DNA of 64,000 nucleotides from an uncultured Verrucomicrobiota bacterium. GTDB lineage: Bacteria > Verrucomicrobiota > Verrucomicrobiia > Limisphaerales > CAIQOK01. Within the stretch, counting starts at the first letter, position 1; every line of letters starts with the position of its first letter. The stretch is from positions 29,382 to 93,381 of the forward strand of contig CAIQOK010000092.1 of the NCBI GenBank assembly GCA_903873415.1. Direction: 5' to 3'. The notes below the pieces were generated by a model, which searched no databases, had not been told where the DNA came from, and saw only the letters and a list, made by a program, of their open reading frames with translations. The position numbers were made by a program, and so were the translations under genes. Below are positions 62,001-64,000 of the stretch, in pieces.

Positions 62001-62972
62001 ATGAGTGGCATTTTTTTTGGTTTTTTGCTCGGGTTCATCGCATGGTTCCTATCCCGTTACCTGATCGGCGGCCTCTACACGGTGAACCAAAATGAGCGCG
62101 CCGTGAAAACCAGTTTTGGCCGCGCGGAACGGGTGCCGGACATGACGACCTTGAGCGACCCGATTGCTGATTCCCTGTCAGCGGAGGAAAAAACCCGTTA
62201 TATTTACCCCCAAGTTCGGGTCATCCTGCCCGGAGGACCCTATTTCAAATGGCCCTGGGAGAAGGTTTATAAAGTTTCCATTGCCACACAAACTTTGAAT
62301 ATGACCTTTGATCCGGACAATCACTCGGCGAATCAGGATGGGCAGGTGCTGGAGGCTGTCACCAAGGACCAGTTGAACACAGGCCTTTCCGGGCAGTTGC
62401 GCTACCGGGTCTCCGAGCGCAACCTTTACGGCTACCTGTTTGCCGTCAAGCGCCCGATCAGCCATGTCATGGGCTATTTTGTCTCCATTCTCCGGGAACG
62501 CATCGCCAACTTTGAAGCCCCGGCGCATCCGGACGCGCAAACCAGCGCGGTGACGGGCATCTCCATTAACGACCTGCGGAAAAACCTGACCGACATCAAC
62601 GAACACATGGACCGGGAATGCGTTTCGGCGGCGGCCCGCTATGGCATCGTGCTGGAGGCTTCCCTGATCACGAGCATTGACCCGCCGCCGGATGTGGAGT
62701 CGGCTTTGGCCGCGATCAACACGGCCCACAACCAGGTCTCCTCGGACATCAGCCTGGCGCAAGCCTCTGCTGACCAAAAGATTGAGCAGTCAAAAAGAGC
62801 GGTCGAAATAGAGACCCTGAAGGCCCAGGGCGAAGTGGAACCGCTCCGGCAGATGACCCGCCAGCTGGGGGAACTGAAGCAATCCGGCGGCGGAGCGCTT
62901 GAATCCTACGTCCGCAACGTGCGACTGTCCCTCTACACCAAGGCGCAACACGTGATTCTGGAGGTTAAATAA
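62001..62972 (+). CDS. SPFH/band 7 membrane protein
   Basis: 323 residues. An N-terminal hydrophobic helix (FFGFLLGFIAWFLSRYLIGG) is followed by NQNERAVKTSFGRAE and an SPFH domain (LPGGPYFKWPWEKVYKVSIATQ), then a helical C-terminal part (SLAQASADQKIEQSKRAVEI). SPFH proteins oligomerise on membranes and organise lipids or protease complexes (HflK/HflC, flotillin, stomatin). One base separates it from a second SPFH gene. ATG at 62001 begins the membrane helix. Confidence 0.85.
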   Translation: MSGIFFGFLLGFIAWFLSRYLIGGLYTVNQNERAVKTSFGRAERVPDMTTLSDPIADSLSAEEKTRYIYPQVRVILPGGPYFKWPWEKVYKVSIATQTLNMTFDPDNHSANQDGQVLEAVTKDQLNTGLSGQLRYRVSERNLYGYLFAVKRPISHVMGYFVSILRERIANFEAPAHPDAQTSAVTGISINDLRKNLTDINEHMDRECVSAAARYGIVLEASLITSIDPPPDVESALAAINTAHNQVSSDISLAQASADQKIEQSKRAVEIETLKAQGEVEPLRQMTRQLGELKQSGGGALESYVRNVRLSLYTKAQHVILEVK

Positions 62973-62973
62973 T

Positions 62974-63867
62974 ATGGGAATCCGTGCGTTTACCATCACG
63001 TTCGCGGCTACCTTCATCGGCTGCTCTGTTCTTGTGCCTGTGCTGCTGGCTATGCTCCGCGCGTTCGGCTTTTACACCATCGTCAACGAGAGCCGCTGCA
63101 AGGTTTATATCTTGTTCGGCAAGGTGGTGGCCGTCCTCAACGAGCCAGGACTGCATTTCCTGCCGGGCAAACTGGGCATGAGCGCCTTCATCATCAACTG
63201 GGTCGGCAAATCCTACGAACTGGATCTGCGCCTGGACCAGGAATACCTGCGCAGCCAGCCGGTGAACTCGGAGGAGGGTGCCCCTATGGGAATCGGCATC
63301 TGGTACGAAATGTATATCAGCGATCCGGTGGCATACCTGTTTAAAAACTCCGACCCTCGGGGTTCCCTGGCGGCCAATGTCAGCAACTCGACAATGCGCT
63401 GCCTGAGCAATCTGCCTCTGGACAAAATGCTGGAAGACCGGCACGCCATGAGCCAGACAGTCCGGGAGGAGGTCTCGCCGAAGTCCAACGAATGGGGCTA
63501 TCAGCTGGGCTCCATTTATATACGCAAGGTCCATTTCCGTGACGCCGGCATGATCAAACAAATCGAGGAAAAAGTGGTGAACCGTCTGCGCCAGGTCACC
63601 TCCGCAATCAAGCAAGCCGGAGCCAACCAGGTAAGCATCATCACCAGCACGGCCGAGCGCCAGGCGGCGATTGAATTCGCCAAGGCGGCAGCGATGCGCC
63701 CGCGCATTGTGGGCGATGCCCTCCAGGAAATCACGAAGGACGCGGAAGTCTCCGCCGCTCTTTTTCAAGTCTTGGAGGTCCAAAACATCCTGTCCGGCAA
63801 CGGGAGCATCACCCTGATTCCTAAAAACAACGAGCTGCTTTCCGCTCTGGTGGCCGGCCGCAAATAA
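62974..63867 (+). CDS. Second SPFH/band 7 membrane protein
   Basis: 297 residues: N-terminal helix (FTITFAATFIGCSVLVPVLL), NESRCKVYILFGKVVAVLNEPGLHF (SPFH domain start), HFRDAGMIKQIEEKVVNRLR and a C-terminal region ending in NGSITLIPKNNELLSALV. It is related to but clearly different from its upstream partner, so the two may form a hetero-oligomer like HflK-HflC. The start follows the previous stop by one base. Confidence 0.85.
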   Translation: MGIRAFTITFAATFIGCSVLVPVLLAMLRAFGFYTIVNESRCKVYILFGKVVAVLNEPGLHFLPGKLGMSAFIINWVGKSYELDLRLDQEYLRSQPVNSEEGAPMGIGIWYEMYISDPVAYLFKNSDPRGSLAANVSNSTMRCLSNLPLDKMLEDRHAMSQTVREEVSPKSNEWGYQLGSIYIRKVHFRDAGMIKQIEEKVVNRLRQVTSAIKQAGANQVSIITSTAERQAAIEFAKAAAMRPRIVGDALQEITKDAEVSAALFQVLEVQNILSGNGSITLIPKNNELLSALVAGRK

Positions 63868-64000
63868 AAACCTCGGCCAATAATTTTGCCGGTGTAAATT
63901 TCTTTCTGTAAATTGCTTTCTTTCCCTGCTGCTTCGCCCCTTTGGGGTGAGGCGGAGCGATGGTGAGCGTAGCGAACCGAGCGCAGCCGAACCCCATAGG
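63868..64000. other. Window end, 133 bases without gene
   Basis: Contains TAAATTGCTTTCT (similar to the start of the short repeat at 42606 and 60322) and a short GCCCC-TTT-GGGG hairpin. No gene seen before the window ends. Confidence 0.4.

Overview
The window reads as a piece of chromosome from a free-living, high-GC (about 60% by eye) Verrucomicrobiota-like bacterium, most plausibly of the Pedosphaera/Limisphaera side of that phylum. The placement is an inference. It rests on a secreted protein (14421-15317) ending in a 'YFRLKA'-type C-terminal module that I associate with exported proteins of this group, a Tat-exported Gfo/Idh/MocA oxidoreductase, a bacterial deoxyhypusine-synthase homologue, an archaeal-type phosphoglycerate mutase, HpnD/HpnK/HpnI-like genes, C30-carotenoid genes, and frequent starts without a clear Shine-Dalgarno. 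No CRISPR array, prophage or intact insertion sequence was seen. Two tRNA genes are present (Val-CAC and Tyr-GTA), both with encoded CCA.

Layout. 1-2.4 kb: secreted metallophosphoesterase, Ppx/GppA phosphatase, tRNA-Val. 2.9-12.4 kb: a photoprotection region, with a leftward run aldH > crtN-like > SRPBCC > CIA30 > photolyase > zinc-ribbon SDR, and a divergent pair TPR > crtP-like; together these suggest a C30 carotenoid pathway. 12.4-19.4 kb: Dpm1-like glycosyltransferase, TPR membrane protein, exported protein, tRNA-Tyr, radical SAM plus HpnI-like glycosyltransferase, proC. 19.6-25.7 kb: Gfo/Idh/MocA protein, YihY/BrkB protein with a C-terminal winged helix, ftsK.

25.7-30.8 kb holds the most striking locus: a two-gene operon of lexA and a single 1455-residue protein that joins a complete, catalytically intact Y-family (DinB/Pol IV-like) polymerase to a complete C-family (DnaE-type) polymerase. 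It is preceded by a near-perfect palindrome overlapping a good promoter. This looks like a one-polypeptide version of the SOS mutagenesis cassettes known elsewhere as separate imuB/dinB and dnaE2 genes.

31-46 kb: housekeeping genes (der, LOG-family, M16 peptidase, pabB, argH, rpmI-rplT), a TMTC-like membrane/TPR protein, a frameshifted EgtD-like methyltransferase, apgM, a PolB-type 3'-5' exonuclease and an HpnG-like nucleosidase. 46-53.8 kb: one long, tightly packed leftward operon, yicC > gmk > coaC > sensor kinase > sigma-54 response regulator > small membrane protein > squalene/phytoene synthase > hpnK > DMT-type transporter. It puts a two-component system in the same transcription unit as triterpenoid genes. 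54-60.3 kb: PPK2, deoxyhypusine-synthase homologue, PabC-like aminotransferase, Mrp, a small conserved protein, and pyrR-pyrB behind a hairpin that looks like an attenuator. 60.3-64 kb: a repeat-rich gap with a transposase remnant, a Nudix hydrolase, and a pair of SPFH (band 7) membrane proteins.

Taken together the window combines triterpenoid/C30 carotenoid metabolism, light and DNA-damage responses, and ordinary nucleotide, folate and arginine metabolism. All family calls are from motif recognition by reading; none was checked by database search.
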